DNA of 64,000 bases from Paraburkholderia sartisoli (lineage in GTDB: Bacteria; Pseudomonadota; Gammaproteobacteria; Burkholderiales; Burkholderiaceae): assembly GCF_900107685.1 (NCBI RefSeq), contig NZ_FNRQ01000007.1, forward strand, positions 124,001 through 188,000. Reading direction: 5' to 3'. A program made the position numbers and the translations under genes. How positions within the stretch are numbered: the stretch's first letter is position 1; the number at the start of each line of letters is the position of its first letter. The notes beneath the pieces were generated by a model. The model was given only the letters and a program-made list of their open reading frames with translations, was not told the DNA's origin and searched no databases. Shown here in pieces: positions 50,995-59,621 of this stretch.

Positions 50995-52427
50995 TACCTG
51001 CGCCCTTCCATCGCTTGCTGGCCGATCCGCGACACATAGCCGGTGGCGGTTCCATCACCGTGCTGGTGGCGCTTCGCCATCAGCACGTAAGCCCCCGAAG
51101 CCACCGCGAGACTCGCGAGACTGGCCATCAGCTGCGGCCGCAGTGCCGGATCGGCGCCCATGGCAAGCAGCACGCCGGCAATCGCCGCCACCACCGCATA
51201 CGACAGCCACGGAAAGAGCCACATCTTCAGCGTCAACCGTTCCGGCTCAGTGGCTTCGATGCGCCGGCGAATGCGGATCTGTGCCAGCGCCGTCGCGAGA
51301 TAAACGAACAGCATCACCGCGCCGGACGCGTTCACGAGAAACAGGAACACCCCCTGCGGCGACACGATGGCCGCAATGATCGCCACGTAACCGACCACGC
51401 TGCTCCACAGCACCGCGAGTCGCGGGACTTTGTGTGGCGTCAGCGTCAGCAGCGACTTCGGCGCGTCGCCGCGCTCGGCGAGGCGGAACAGAATCCGCGA
51501 CGACACATACAAGCCCGAATTCAGCGCGGACAGCACGGCAACCAGAACGATCGCGTTCATGATGTCAGCGGCGCCTGGAATCCGCATTGTTTCCAGTGCG
51601 GCCACGAACGGCGAATGTCCCGTGACGATGCTGCCCCACGGCACGATGCACGCAATCAGGAACATCGAACCGACGTAGAACGTAATGATCCGCAGGATCA
51701 CCGAACGCGTCATGGCCGCGACGCTTTTGGTCGGATCGTCCGATTCGGCCGCGGCGATCGTCGCGATTTCCGCGCCACCCACCGCGAAAATCACCGTCGG
51801 CACCGCCGCGAAAATGGACATCGCGCCGAACGGCATGAAGCCGCGATGGCTGGCCAGATTCACCAGCGCACTGCCGGTATGGCCGAACCCGAACACATAG
51901 GCCGCGCCGATCGCGATGAACACGATGATCGCGGCGACCTTGATCGACGCGAACCAGAACTCGAATTCACCGTACGACTTCACCGACAGCAGATTGATCA
52001 GCGTCATCACCGACAGCAGCACGAGGCCAATCATCCACACCGGCGCCGGAATCCAGCGTTGCAGGATCCCCGCGCCCGCCACCGCTTCGACCGCGACGAC
52101 GATCACCCAGAAATACCAGTAGAGCCAGCCGCTGGTGAAACCGGCCCAGTTGCCGAGGCCGATGCGCGCGTATTCGGTAAACGAGCCGATGCCCGGCACC
52201 GCCAGCGCCATTTCGCCGAGCATGCGCATCACCATCAGGACAACGATACCGGCGACCAGATAGGACACGCAGGCGGCCGGGCCGACTGTTGCGAGCGTCG
52301 CACTGCTGCCGACAAAAAGACCCGCGCCGATGATGCCGCCGAGCGCAATCATCGTGACGTGCCGCTGCCGCAAGGCGGCGCCGAGTTTTGGCGCGGCGCT
52401 GGATACGGAGGACTGTGGAACACTCAT
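50994..52427 (-). CDS. Amino-acid permease, AAT (APC superfamily) type
   Basis: 477-aa inner-membrane permease with twelve hydrophobic segments. The start ATG 52427 has AGGAG upstream; a longer frame is not used. Family features: LRQRHVTMIALGGIIGAGLFVGSSATLATVGPA in helix 1, GEMALAVPGIGSFTEYAR, GGAEIATIAAAESDDPTKSV, and the C-terminal helices. It is close to GABA- and aromatic/proline-type AAT permeases. It opens the operon that ends with eutC and is divergent from the MocR regulator. Substrate may be ethanolamine, a D-amino acid or GABA; not resolvable by eye. Confidence 0.9.
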   Translation of the reverse strand: MSVPQSSVSSAAPKLGAALRQRHVTMIALGGIIGAGLFVGSSATLATVGPAACVSYLVAGIVVLMVMRMLGEMALAVPGIGSFTEYARIGLGNWAGFTSGWLYWYFWVIVVAVEAVAGAGILQRWIPAPVWMIGLVLLSVMTLINLLSVKSYGEFEFWFASIKVAAIIVFIAIGAAYVFGFGHTGSALVNLASHRGFMPFGAMSIFAAVPTVIFAVGGAEIATIAAAESDDPTKSVAAMTRSVILRIITFYVGSMFLIACIVPWGSIVTGHSPFVAALETMRIPGAADIMNAIVLVAVLSALNSGLYVSSRILFRLAERGDAPKSLLTLTPHKVPRLAVLWSSVVGYVAIIAAIVSPQGVFLFLVNASGAVMLFVYLATALAQIRIRRRIEATEPERLTLKMWLFPWLSYAVVAAIAGVLLAMGADPALRPQLMASLASLAVASGAYVLMAKRHQHGDGTATGYVSRIGQQAMEGRR

Positions 52428-52500
52428 CGGACAACTCCTGCCAAGTGGTTCGGGACACTGCCGGGTTGCGTCTTCGATCTGCGCCACCAGACAAACTCTG

Positions 52501-52538
52501 GCAATTAGAATCACACAATATTTTTTTGTGTGCAATTA
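52501..52538. promoter_or_regulatory. Divergent promoter region of permease and MocR regulator: palindrome within direct repeats
   Basis: CACACAA (52512-52518) and TTGTGTG (52526-52532) are a perfect inverted repeat with a T-rich centre. GCAATTA at 52501-52507 is repeated directly at 52532-52538. MocR-type regulators often bind repeated sites in the divergent promoter, so this is a likely operator for the regulator at 52721 and for the permease operon. A TATAGA -10-like word at 52655-52660 may serve mocR. Confidence 0.5.
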
Positions 52539-52720
52539 AAACGCGCATTGTATGGCTTTAGCATTTTCCCTGGGTGGCGCATGGCGCGCTCCTTGCCACC
52601 TGATCCAAACCTGCAAATGGCTTTCCAAAGGGCATTGAAGCAGGGGCTCTCTGGTATAGAATCGACAAAACTCCGCACAATCGCGGACAAAGCTGGTTTT
52701 GTATGGAGACGCGTGATCTT

Positions 52721-54124
52721 ATGGCTTCTGGTAAAGACACAGCCCGCCCCGCCAATGGCGTGCCGAACCAGGCGAAGCGGTCCACCTATATCGAGGTGTC
52801 CAGTTCGATCGAGCACGAGATCCGCAGCGGCATTTATCCGCCGGGCAGCCGGCTTCCGCCGCAGCGGCAACTGGCGACCGAACTCGGCATCAACGTGTCG
52901 ACGGTGTCGCGCGCGTACAAGGAATTGCAGCTACGCGGCCTGGTGATCGGCAGCAAGCGGCGCGGCTCGCTGGTCACGGGCGGCGCGATGCCGAGTGTCG
53001 AACCGATGCGTCCCGCGACCCATGCGGCGATCGACCTGACCGTGAACCGGCCCGCTACCGGCGAATTTCTGAGCTGCCTCGCGCGCACGCTGGCGGAATT
53101 GCCGCGCGACCCGCGTTATGCGGAGGTGCAGGAATATCAGTTGCCGCAAGGACCGTCGTGGGCACGCGACGCCGGCGCGCGCTGGATGGCCGCGCCGGGC
53201 TTCACGCCGGCGCCCGCGCATGTGGTCGTGACGAGCGGTGCGCAGCACGGCCTGTACGCGGTGCTGAACAGCCTGATCGGCACCGAGGGTGTCATCCTCG
53301 CCGATCAGCTCACCTACTACGGCCTGAAAGCGCTCGCGCCGGTTTTTCAGTTCGAAATCGTCGGCATTCCAAGCGATCGTGACGGCCTCTTGACCGACGA
53401 GGTCGAACTCGCGTGCCGCCGCATGCCGGTGAAGGCAATCTTCACGGTGCCCAATCTGCAGAATCCGACCGTGACGACGATGAGTCTCGCGCGCCGGATG
53501 GCGCTTGCCGATATCGCGCGCCGGCATGGCGTGGTGATCATCGAGGACGATGTTTATGGGCCGCTCGTCTCGCAGCGTCTGCCGACGATCGCGAGCCTGT
53601 GTCCCGAGTTGACGTTCCATATCGCAGGGACCTCGAAAATCCTCGCACCCGGCTTGAGGCTAGGTTATCTGCTCAGTCCACCGGACAGCTCGGCATTGTG
53701 CGCGGAGGCCGTGCGAACCACGGCATGGATGCCCGCGCCGATGTCGATGCTCATCGCGTCGATCTGGATCGAGGACGGCACCGCGCGTCACATCATGGAT
53801 GCGCAGCTCACCGAGATTCGCGCCCGCCAGGATCTCGCCCGCGAGCTGCTGCCGCAGGAGTTGCTGCAGACCGATCCCGCATGCATGTTCGTGTGGCTCA
53901 AGTTGCCGCAACCCTGGCGAGCCGATGATTTCGCCGCCAATGCGAAGGCACGCGGCGTGGTGGTGATGCCGTCGTCGGCCTTTGCCGTAGACCGCTCGGA
54001 CATCGAGCACGGGGTACGGATCAACCTCGCCTGCGCGACGAGCCGCGATCAGCTGGTGAGTGCGCTACGGCTGCTGACCGGGACGCTCAAAGACCGTCCG
54101 AGAGCGCTGTTCGGGACGATCTGA
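52721..54124 (+). CDS. MocR-type GntR-family regulator with aminotransferase domain
   Basis: About 467-aa PLP-dependent regulator. N-terminal wHTH: YIEVSSSIEHEIRSGIYPPGSRLPPQRQLATELGINVSTVSRAYKELQLRGLV (residues about 23-78). Then a fold-type I aminotransferase domain with VTSGAQHGLYAVLNSLIG, ADQLTYYGLKALAP, VPNLQNPT, IIEDDVYGPL and the PLP-lysine motif IAGTSKILAPGLRLGYL. ATG 52721 has GGAG at 52705-52708; ATG 52703 is possible but lacks a site. Divergent orientation makes it the regulator of the permease-dadA-SBP-eutBC operon. Such proteins usually respond to an amino compound that forms a PLP adduct, consistent with ethanolamine, an amino acid or GABA. Confidence 0.9.
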   Translation: MASGKDTARPANGVPNQAKRSTYIEVSSSIEHEIRSGIYPPGSRLPPQRQLATELGINVSTVSRAYKELQLRGLVIGSKRRGSLVTGGAMPSVEPMRPATHAAIDLTVNRPATGEFLSCLARTLAELPRDPRYAEVQEYQLPQGPSWARDAGARWMAAPGFTPAPAHVVVTSGAQHGLYAVLNSLIGTEGVILADQLTYYGLKALAPVFQFEIVGIPSDRDGLLTDEVELACRRMPVKAIFTVPNLQNPTVTTMSLARRMALADIARRHGVVIIEDDVYGPLVSQRLPTIASLCPELTFHIAGTSKILAPGLRLGYLLSPPDSSALCAEAVRTTAWMPAPMSMLIASIWIEDGTARHIMDAQLTEIRARQDLARELLPQELLQTDPACMFVWLKLPQPWRADDFAANAKARGVVVMPSSAFAVDRSDIEHGVRINLACATSRDQLVSALRLLTGTLKDRPRALFGTI

Positions 54125-54192
54125 TGCGGCGAAGCCTGAAGCAACACAGTTGCAGCCGATAGACCTCGACAGATGCCACACGAGAGAGGTTG

Positions 54193-54219
54193 CAAAAGGT
54201 TTCATATAGAAACCTTTTG
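54193..54219. promoter_or_regulatory. Palindromic operator upstream of toxin-antitoxin module
   Basis: AAAAGGTTTC at 54194-54203 and GAAACCTTTT at 54209-54218 form a perfect 10-bp inverted repeat (11 with C/G at 54193/54219) around ATATA. A TATGAT -10 hexamer lies at 54223-54228, so a repressor bound here would cover the -35 to -10 spacer. This is the usual place for an antitoxin autoregulatory site. Confidence 0.75.
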
Positions 54220-54254
54220 GCATATGATTGTGGCGTCGCGTAGATAGGACGTTC

Positions 54255-54479
54255 ATGATGGCAATCGCACTCAAACTGTCAGACGAACTGGTCGAGATTG
54301 CAAAGCCGCACGCGGCGGCGAAGCATCGTTCGGTTCCCAAGCAAATCGAGCATTGGGCACGACTCGGGAAGGCTGTCGAAGACAACCCCGATATGCCCGT
54401 GAGCTTCATTCAGGACACCCTTTTGGCCGTTGAGGAGGCAAAGGCGGGGCAAACGGCTGAGTATCAGTTTTCCTCGTGA
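54255..54479 (+). CDS. ParD-like antitoxin of a type II toxin-antitoxin system
   Basis: 74-aa small protein starting at ATG 54255 with AGGA upstream. The sequence MMAIALKLSDELVEIAKPHA followed by AKHRSVPKQIEHWARLGKAVEDNPDMPVSFI resembles the ParD-like family whose N-terminal ribbon-helix-helix binds DNA. The stop overlaps the start of the toxin gene. It probably neutralises the RelE/ParE-type protein and represses the promoter through the palindrome at 54193-54219. Confidence 0.85.
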   Translation: MMAIALKLSDELVEIAKPHAAAKHRSVPKQIEHWARLGKAVEDNPDMPVSFIQDTLLAVEEAKAGQTAEYQFSS

Positions 54480-54751
54480 TGACGACCCGTATTCGAGCTA
54501 CACCAACCTTCGAACGTGCTGCCAGGAAACTGCATACCCGAGACAAGAAAGCGCTGGACGATGCAGTACGGGAAATCGCGGCGAATCCGGATACAGGCGT
54601 CGCGAAGAAGGGGGACCTGGCGGGCGTCTACGTCCACAAGTTCAAGATCAACAAGCAGGAAGTCCTGCTCTCGTACCAGTACACGCCGGACGAGTTAATC
54701 CTGCTGAGCCCGGGTTCGCACGAGAATTTTTATCGCAACCTCAAGCGCTAG
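54479..54751 (+). CDS. RelE/ParE-family toxin
   Basis: 90-aa basic protein of the RelE/ParE type: MTTRIRATPTFERAARKLHTRDKKALDDAVREIAANPDTGVAKKGDL with the later KFKINKQEVLLSYQYTPDELILLSPGSHENFYRNLKR, which corresponds to the beta-strand core with the LxSYQY and HENFYRNL features. ATG 54479 (TGATG overlap with the antitoxin) is chosen; a GTG at 54476 is in frame. RelE-like mRNA cleavage or ParE-like gyrase inhibition cannot be told apart by eye. It is placed 3' of the antitoxin as usual. Confidence 0.86.
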   Translation: MTTRIRATPTFERAARKLHTRDKKALDDAVREIAANPDTGVAKKGDLAGVYVHKFKINKQEVLLSYQYTPDELILLSPGSHENFYRNLKR

Positions 54752-55039
54752 AAAAGCAGGATGACCGGCAAACCCGACCTCCCGCCATGGCCGCGCATGA
54801 ACCCCACGCGCGTATGACGTATCGCGCGGGCGAGGCTGCGACTCTGGCCTCGCCCCGCCCGACAGCGCATACTCGAACGACGCACTGACCGCACCGGTCG
54901 CTGCACCGGCATCGCCACCACCACCAGTGTTCCGGCCGCGCGTGCCCAATGTCATCGGGCACGCGGATTGCTAAAATCTTCCACGTTGCTGAAGCCGGCT
55001 TCTCGCGGCGAGACGCCCTTTCACCCGGAACCCCGACTC

Positions 55040-56986
55040 ATGAACCTCCCGTCGCCGCCGAACGGCAGACCCAATCGCGTGTATCCCCCGCACACGCCGA
55101 CGCTGCATGGACTCGCGTCGGTGGTGACCGGGGTCGTGGTGGTGTGCGGGCTGTACTTCGGACGCGCCGTTCTCATTCCGATCATCCTGTCGGTCCTGCT
55201 CAGCTTTCTGCTCGCGCCGCTCGTCACCACGCTGCGCCGCCTGCACATGGGCCAGTTGCCGTCGATCTTCATCGCGGTGTTCTTCGCACTGGCCGCGCTG
55301 CTCGGCGCGGGCGCGCTGATCGGCGCCCAGATCGTCCAGCTCGCCGCCGACCTGCCACAGTACCAGGCGGCCATCGAACGCAAGATCGAAACCGTGCAGG
55401 AAAAAACGGTCGGCCGCGCCGACGTGCTGTTGAGCCGCGCCGCCAGCGCGCTGCAACGGGTCGCGCCTTCACGGCCGGCGCCGCGCACGAGTGGCCGCCC
55501 CGCCCGCGGCACGGCCGCCGCGCCGATGCCGGTCGAGGTCCACGAACCCGCGCCGACGCCGCTCGGACTCGCGCAACGCGCGTTCTCGCCCGCCATCGCG
55601 CCGATCGAGACGACGTTCATCGTGCTGGTCGTCACGATCTTCATCCTGCTGCAACGCGAGGACCTGCGCGACCGCCTGATCAGCCTGTTCGGGTCGAGCG
55701 ACCTGCATCGGACCACCACGGCCATCGACGACGCCGCCGTGCGCCTCTCCCGCTACTTCGTCGCACAACTCGCGCTGAATCTCGGGGTGGGCGCGGTCAT
55801 CGCACTCGGGCTCGCCCTGCTCGGCGTGCCGGGCGCGCTGCTCTTCGGCGTGATTTCCGCGCTGCTGCGCTTCGTGCCATATATCGGCATCTGGATCGCG
55901 GCCCTGCTGGCCGTGTGTCTTGCCGCCGCGATCCAGCCGCAATGGACGATGGCCGTATGGACGCTGGTGCTCTTTATCGTCATCGACGTGGTGGCGGGCC
56001 AGATCGTCGAGCCGCTTTTGTATGGACATCGATCGGGGCTGTCGCCGCTCGCGGTGATCATCGCGGCGATTTTCTGGAGCTGGCTGTGGGGGCCAGTCGG
56101 TCTCGTGCTGTCGACGCCGCTCACGCTGTGCATCGTCACGCTCGGCCGCTACGCCGACCGCCTCAACTTCCTCACCGTGCTGCTGGGCGACCAGCCGGCG
56201 CTCACACCCGCCCAGAACTTCTACCAGCGGCTGCTCGCGAACGACCTGCATGAAGCGATCGTCCAGGCGGAGCGGCTGCTGGGCGAGATGTCGATCGTCG
56301 ACTACTACGATCAGGTCGTGCTGGAAGGATTGCGCCTTGCACGCAACGACGCGTTGCGCGGTGTGCTGCACACCGAACAGCTGGCGCGGATCAACGAGGC
56401 ACTCGTCGACATCGTCGAAAATCTCGAAGCGGTGGAAGGTGCGCCAGACGTACACGCGCTCGACGAATCGGACCCGGCGGCGACATCGGCGGACGCCACC
56501 GGCGCATCGACGCGCGTGGCCACGATGACGGGCGAACCGGTGCTGTGCGTCGCGGGGCGCGGCGCATTCGACGAAGTCGCCACGGCGATCGCCGTGCAGT
56601 TGCTGACGCGTTACCGGATCGACTGCGTCGCCACGACCTATGAGCACTTCCGGCGCGGCGACGTGGCTGCGGTGGATGTGAATCGCGTACCGGTGATGTG
56701 CGTGATCTCGCTCGATGCCGCCGAGTCGCCACCGTATCTGCGCAACCTCGTGCGACGCGTGCATGCACAGGAAACGTCAGCCGCGCTCATCGTCGGCTTC
56801 GGCGCGCCGTCCGGAGACGAACCCGATGTGCCCGCCAGCGTCAGCGCACTCGCCGGCACGCGCGGAGCGACGACGTTCCGCGCCTTGATCGAGGAATCCC
56901 GCGCGGCCGTGCGCGCGATGGAAGAAGAAGGGGAGATGACGGACCGACCGGGTGAGGAACCCGGTTTCGCCCCAGCCGGGAGCTAG
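55040..56986 (+). CDS. AI-2E/PerM-family membrane transporter with long C-terminal extension
   Basis: 648-aa membrane protein. The start is ATG 55040 (MNLPSPPNGRPN); the frame is open further upstream without conservation. Hydrophobic segments run over about 25-100 and 185-360, with PerM-family features VLLSFLLAPLVTTLRR, FIVLVVTIFILLQREDLRDRL, RFVPYIGIWIAALLAV, and IVEPLLYGHRSGLSPLAVIIAAIFWSWLWGPVGLVLSTPLTLC. The remaining 260 residues (from about 390) are soluble. They include a helical part (ANDLHEAIVQAERLLGEM, LVDIVENLEAVEGAP) and a separate alpha/beta-like part with PVLCVAGRGAFDEVATAIAVQLLTRY. The usual family member ends near 360-400. Function of the tail is unknown; transported substrate is uncertain. 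Confidence 0.85.
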   Translation: MNLPSPPNGRPNRVYPPHTPTLHGLASVVTGVVVVCGLYFGRAVLIPIILSVLLSFLLAPLVTTLRRLHMGQLPSIFIAVFFALAALLGAGALIGAQIVQLAADLPQYQAAIERKIETVQEKTVGRADVLLSRAASALQRVAPSRPAPRTSGRPARGTAAAPMPVEVHEPAPTPLGLAQRAFSPAIAPIETTFIVLVVTIFILLQREDLRDRLISLFGSSDLHRTTTAIDDAAVRLSRYFVAQLALNLGVGAVIALGLALLGVPGALLFGVISALLRFVPYIGIWIAALLAVCLAAAIQPQWTMAVWTLVLFIVIDVVAGQIVEPLLYGHRSGLSPLAVIIAAIFWSWLWGPVGLVLSTPLTLCIVTLGRYADRLNFLTVLLGDQPALTPAQNFYQRLLANDLHEAIVQAERLLGEMSIVDYYDQVVLEGLRLARNDALRGVLHTEQLARINEALVDIVENLEAVEGAPDVHALDESDPAATSADATGASTRVATMTGEPVLCVAGRGAFDEVATAIAVQLLTRYRIDCVATTYEHFRRGDVAAVDVNRVPVMCVISLDAAESPPYLRNLVRRVHAQETSAALIVGFGAPSGDEPDVPASVSALAGTRGATTFRALIEESRAAVRAMEEEGEMTDRPGEEPGFAPAGS

Positions 56987-57195
56987 ATCCGTCAGGCATG
57001 CATTATGCGGGCCGCCCCGGATCGCGTCATCAAGTGTTCTCGCAAGACACCGTTGCGAAATCCACGAGTGTGAATGTGATGGACGGCAGCCCCGGGGGCA
57101 GCCAGGCGCCACGCGGCTCCGTGAACCGGCGATCCGTTACCATGACGCCTGCGCCGTCACGTGCGGCGCGTTCCTTTTCTTCGTAGAACCTCGCC

Positions 57196-57792
57196 TTGCC
57201 GACTTACACGCTGCCCGCCGCCCTCACCGCCGAACTCGAGATCCGCAAGAGCCGCTTTATCGCGCACGCGATTCCCGTCGCGGATCGCGACGCGGCAATG
57301 GCGGCACTGCGCCATCTGCGCGACGCGCATCCGGGCGCGACGCACGTGTGCTGGGCGCTGCTCGCGGGCGGTCAGTCCGGCATGTCGGACGACGGCGAGC
57401 CGTCGGGCACCGCTGGCCGGCCGATCCTGGAAGTGCTGCGGCATCACGATCTCGATGGCGTGCTGGCTGCCGTGGTCCGCTATTACGGCGGCGTCAAGCT
57501 CGGCGCGGGCGGGCTCGTGCGCGCCTACACCGACGCGATCGCGACCGCGCTTCAGGATGCACCGCGCGTCGAGCGCATCGCGCAGGTGTTGCTGACCGTC
57601 GAGGTCGGGTACCCGGACGAGGCGCGCGTGCGCCGCTGGATCGAGCAGGAACATCACGCGCTCGAACAGAGCGCCTATGGCATGGCCGTGATCCTGACGA
57701 TCCGGATGCCCGCCACCGTCATCGACGCGGCACGCGAAGCGCTGCGCGACATGACACAGGGCCGCGCGATTTTTCCCGAACCGGCCGCCTGA
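57196..57792 (+). CDS. YigZ/IMPACT-family protein
   Basis: 198-aa protein of the UPF0029/IMPACT family. It starts at TTG 57196 (MPTYTLPAALTAELEIRKSRFIAHAIPV); no ATG is available nearby. The signature SDDGEPSGTAGRPILEVL and VRYYGGVKLGAGGLVRAYTDA are present, then a C-terminal ferredoxin-like domain DUF1949. Bacterial YigZ has been associated with translation or nucleotide handling but is not assigned a firm reaction. Not evidently in an operon with its neighbours. Confidence 0.9.
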   Translation: MPTYTLPAALTAELEIRKSRFIAHAIPVADRDAAMAALRHLRDAHPGATHVCWALLAGGQSGMSDDGEPSGTAGRPILEVLRHHDLDGVLAAVVRYYGGVKLGAGGLVRAYTDAIATALQDAPRVERIAQVLLTVEVGYPDEARVRRWIEQEHHALEQSAYGMAVILTIRMPATVIDAAREALRDMTQGRAIFPEPAA

Positions 57793-57936
57793 CGCTCAAC
57801 GTACAACCCGCCCGCGCAGCGTACCGGTCGCCGTCGTGAATCGAGGAAGGATGGCGGCACCGTTCGCGTCATCAATCTGACACAGCCGCCCTGCACGATC
57901 AAAGGTCCCGCCAACCGATCCTTTCAGGGTAAGGCC

Positions 57937-59523
57937 ATGCCAGAACTCTCCTATCCGCAACCGGAAGCAGCTGCTGGACGAGGCCGGAGCGCGAGCCTCA
58001 TCGTCTTCATGCTCGTCATCGCCGCCGGCGCCTTTTACGTCGCCACCCATCTGATCGACGACCTGCAGCCGCTGCGCCCCAACGCGTTCCTGCCGTATTT
58101 CCTGCTCGGCATCGCGTTGCTGATCGCGCTCGGCTTCGAGTTCGTCAACGGCTTTCACGACACGGCCAATGCCGTCGCGACCGTCATCTATACGCATTCG
58201 CTGACGCCGAATCTCGCCGTCGTCTGGTCGGGCACCTGGAATTTTCTGGGCGTGCTCACGTCGAGCGGCGCGGTGGCGTTCGGCATCCTGCAACTGCTGC
58301 CCGTCGAACTGATCCTGCAGGTCGGCAACAGCGCCGGTTTCGCGATGGTGTTCGCGTTGCTGATTGCCGCGATCATCTGGAACCTGGGCACGTGGTACTT
58401 CGGGCTGCCGTCGTCGAGCTCGCATACGCTGATCGGCTCGATCATCGGCGTCGGCCTGATGAACCAGCTGATCCACGGCTCGTCGGGCACGAGCGGCGTG
58501 GACTGGAACCAGGCGCTCGGCGTCGGCAAGTCACTGCTGTTTTCGCCGCTGGTCGGGTTTCTGGCAGCCGCCCTGCTGTTGCGCGTGCTGAAGGCGGTCG
58601 TGCGCGTTCCAGCGCTTTACGCTGAGCCGAAGGGCAAGAAACCGCCGCCGTTCTGGATCCGCAGCCTGCTGATCCTCACGTGTACGGGCGTGTCGTTCGC
58701 GCACGGTTCCAACGACGGCCAGAAAGGCATGGGCCTCATCATGCTGATCCTGATCGGCACGGTGCCCGCTTCCTTCGCGCTGAACAAGGCCGTGACGCCC
58801 GCCGAAACGCAGACGTTCCTCGCGGTCTCGCAACAGGCTTCGGCCACGTTCGCGAAATACACGAACGGCGCGCCGCCTTCGGCGAACCCACGCGCCGACG
58901 TCGAAGCCTTCGTGCAGACACGCCAGCTCACGCCCGCCACCGTGCCCGCGCTGAAACAGCTGACGGAGCAGATCGGCCAGCAGGTCGGCTCGTCGGGTTC
59001 GATGGCGAACGTGCCGACGGACCTCGTCGACAACGTGCGCAACAACATGTACGTCGCGTCGGAGGCGATCCGCCTGATGGAGAAGGCGAAGCAGCCCGCG
59101 TTCGCGGCGGACGACCTCAAGGCGATCGATAACTTCAAGAAGCAGACCGACCACGCCACCAAATTCATCCCGACGTGGGTGAAGGTTGCGGTCGCGATTG
59201 CGCTGGGGCTTGGCACGATGGTCGGCTGGAAACGGATCGTCGTGACCGTCGGCGAGAAGATCGGCAAGCAGCATCTGACGTACGGGCAAGGCGCCTCGGC
59301 GGAACTGGTCGCGATGCTGACGATCGGCGCGGCAGACGTGTACGGCCTGCCGGTTTCGACGACACACGTGCTGTCGTCGGGCGTGGCCGGCACGATGGCG
59401 GCGAACGGTTCGGGCCTGCAATGGAACACCGTGCGCAGCCTCGTGCTTGCATGGGTGCTGACGCTACCGGTTTCGATCGTGCTCGCGGGCGGGTTGTACT
59501 GGGCGTTCCGCTTCGTGTTCTGA
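57937..59523 (+). CDS. pit: Low-affinity inorganic phosphate transporter, PiT family
   Basis: 528-aa permease. Both PHO4 repeats carry the diagnostic motif: GFEFVNGFHDTANAVATVIYT in the first half and AHGSNDGQKGMGLIMLILIG in the second. A soluble insertion of about 110 residues (residues about 290-400, QTFLAVSQQASATFAK to KQPAFAADDLKAI) separates the halves. ATG 57937 has TAAGG upstream. Ends in a shared perfect palindrome terminator opposite a polyphosphate kinase 2 gene, suggesting phosphate uptake coupled with polyphosphate storage or use. Confidence 0.94.
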   Translation: MPELSYPQPEAAAGRGRSASLIVFMLVIAAGAFYVATHLIDDLQPLRPNAFLPYFLLGIALLIALGFEFVNGFHDTANAVATVIYTHSLTPNLAVVWSGTWNFLGVLTSSGAVAFGILQLLPVELILQVGNSAGFAMVFALLIAAIIWNLGTWYFGLPSSSSHTLIGSIIGVGLMNQLIHGSSGTSGVDWNQALGVGKSLLFSPLVGFLAAALLLRVLKAVVRVPALYAEPKGKKPPPFWIRSLLILTCTGVSFAHGSNDGQKGMGLIMLILIGTVPASFALNKAVTPAETQTFLAVSQQASATFAKYTNGAPPSANPRADVEAFVQTRQLTPATVPALKQLTEQIGQQVGSSGSMANVPTDLVDNVRNNMYVASEAIRLMEKAKQPAFAADDLKAIDNFKKQTDHATKFIPTWVKVAVAIALGLGTMVGWKRIVVTVGEKIGKQHLTYGQGASAELVAMLTIGAADVYGLPVSTTHVLSSGVAGTMAANGSGLQWNTVRSLVLAWVLTLPVSIVLAGGLYWAFRFVF

Positions 59524-59553
59524 AGCGTCGTCGATGCATGCATGCACCCGATG

Positions 59554-59596
59554 TGAAAAACGGCGTGCAGTTCATTGAACTGCACGCCGTTTTTCA
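59554..59596. terminator. Bidirectional terminator between pit and ppk2
   Basis: A perfect inverted repeat with 21-bp arms (59554-59574 and 59576-59596) separated by one base. Each arm ends in five consecutive A or T, so the hairpin is followed by T runs on both strands. It lies between the convergent pit and ppk2 genes and serves both. Confidence 0.93.
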
Positions 59597-59621
59597 TGAC
59601 CTGCGTCCGGACCGGATCAGA

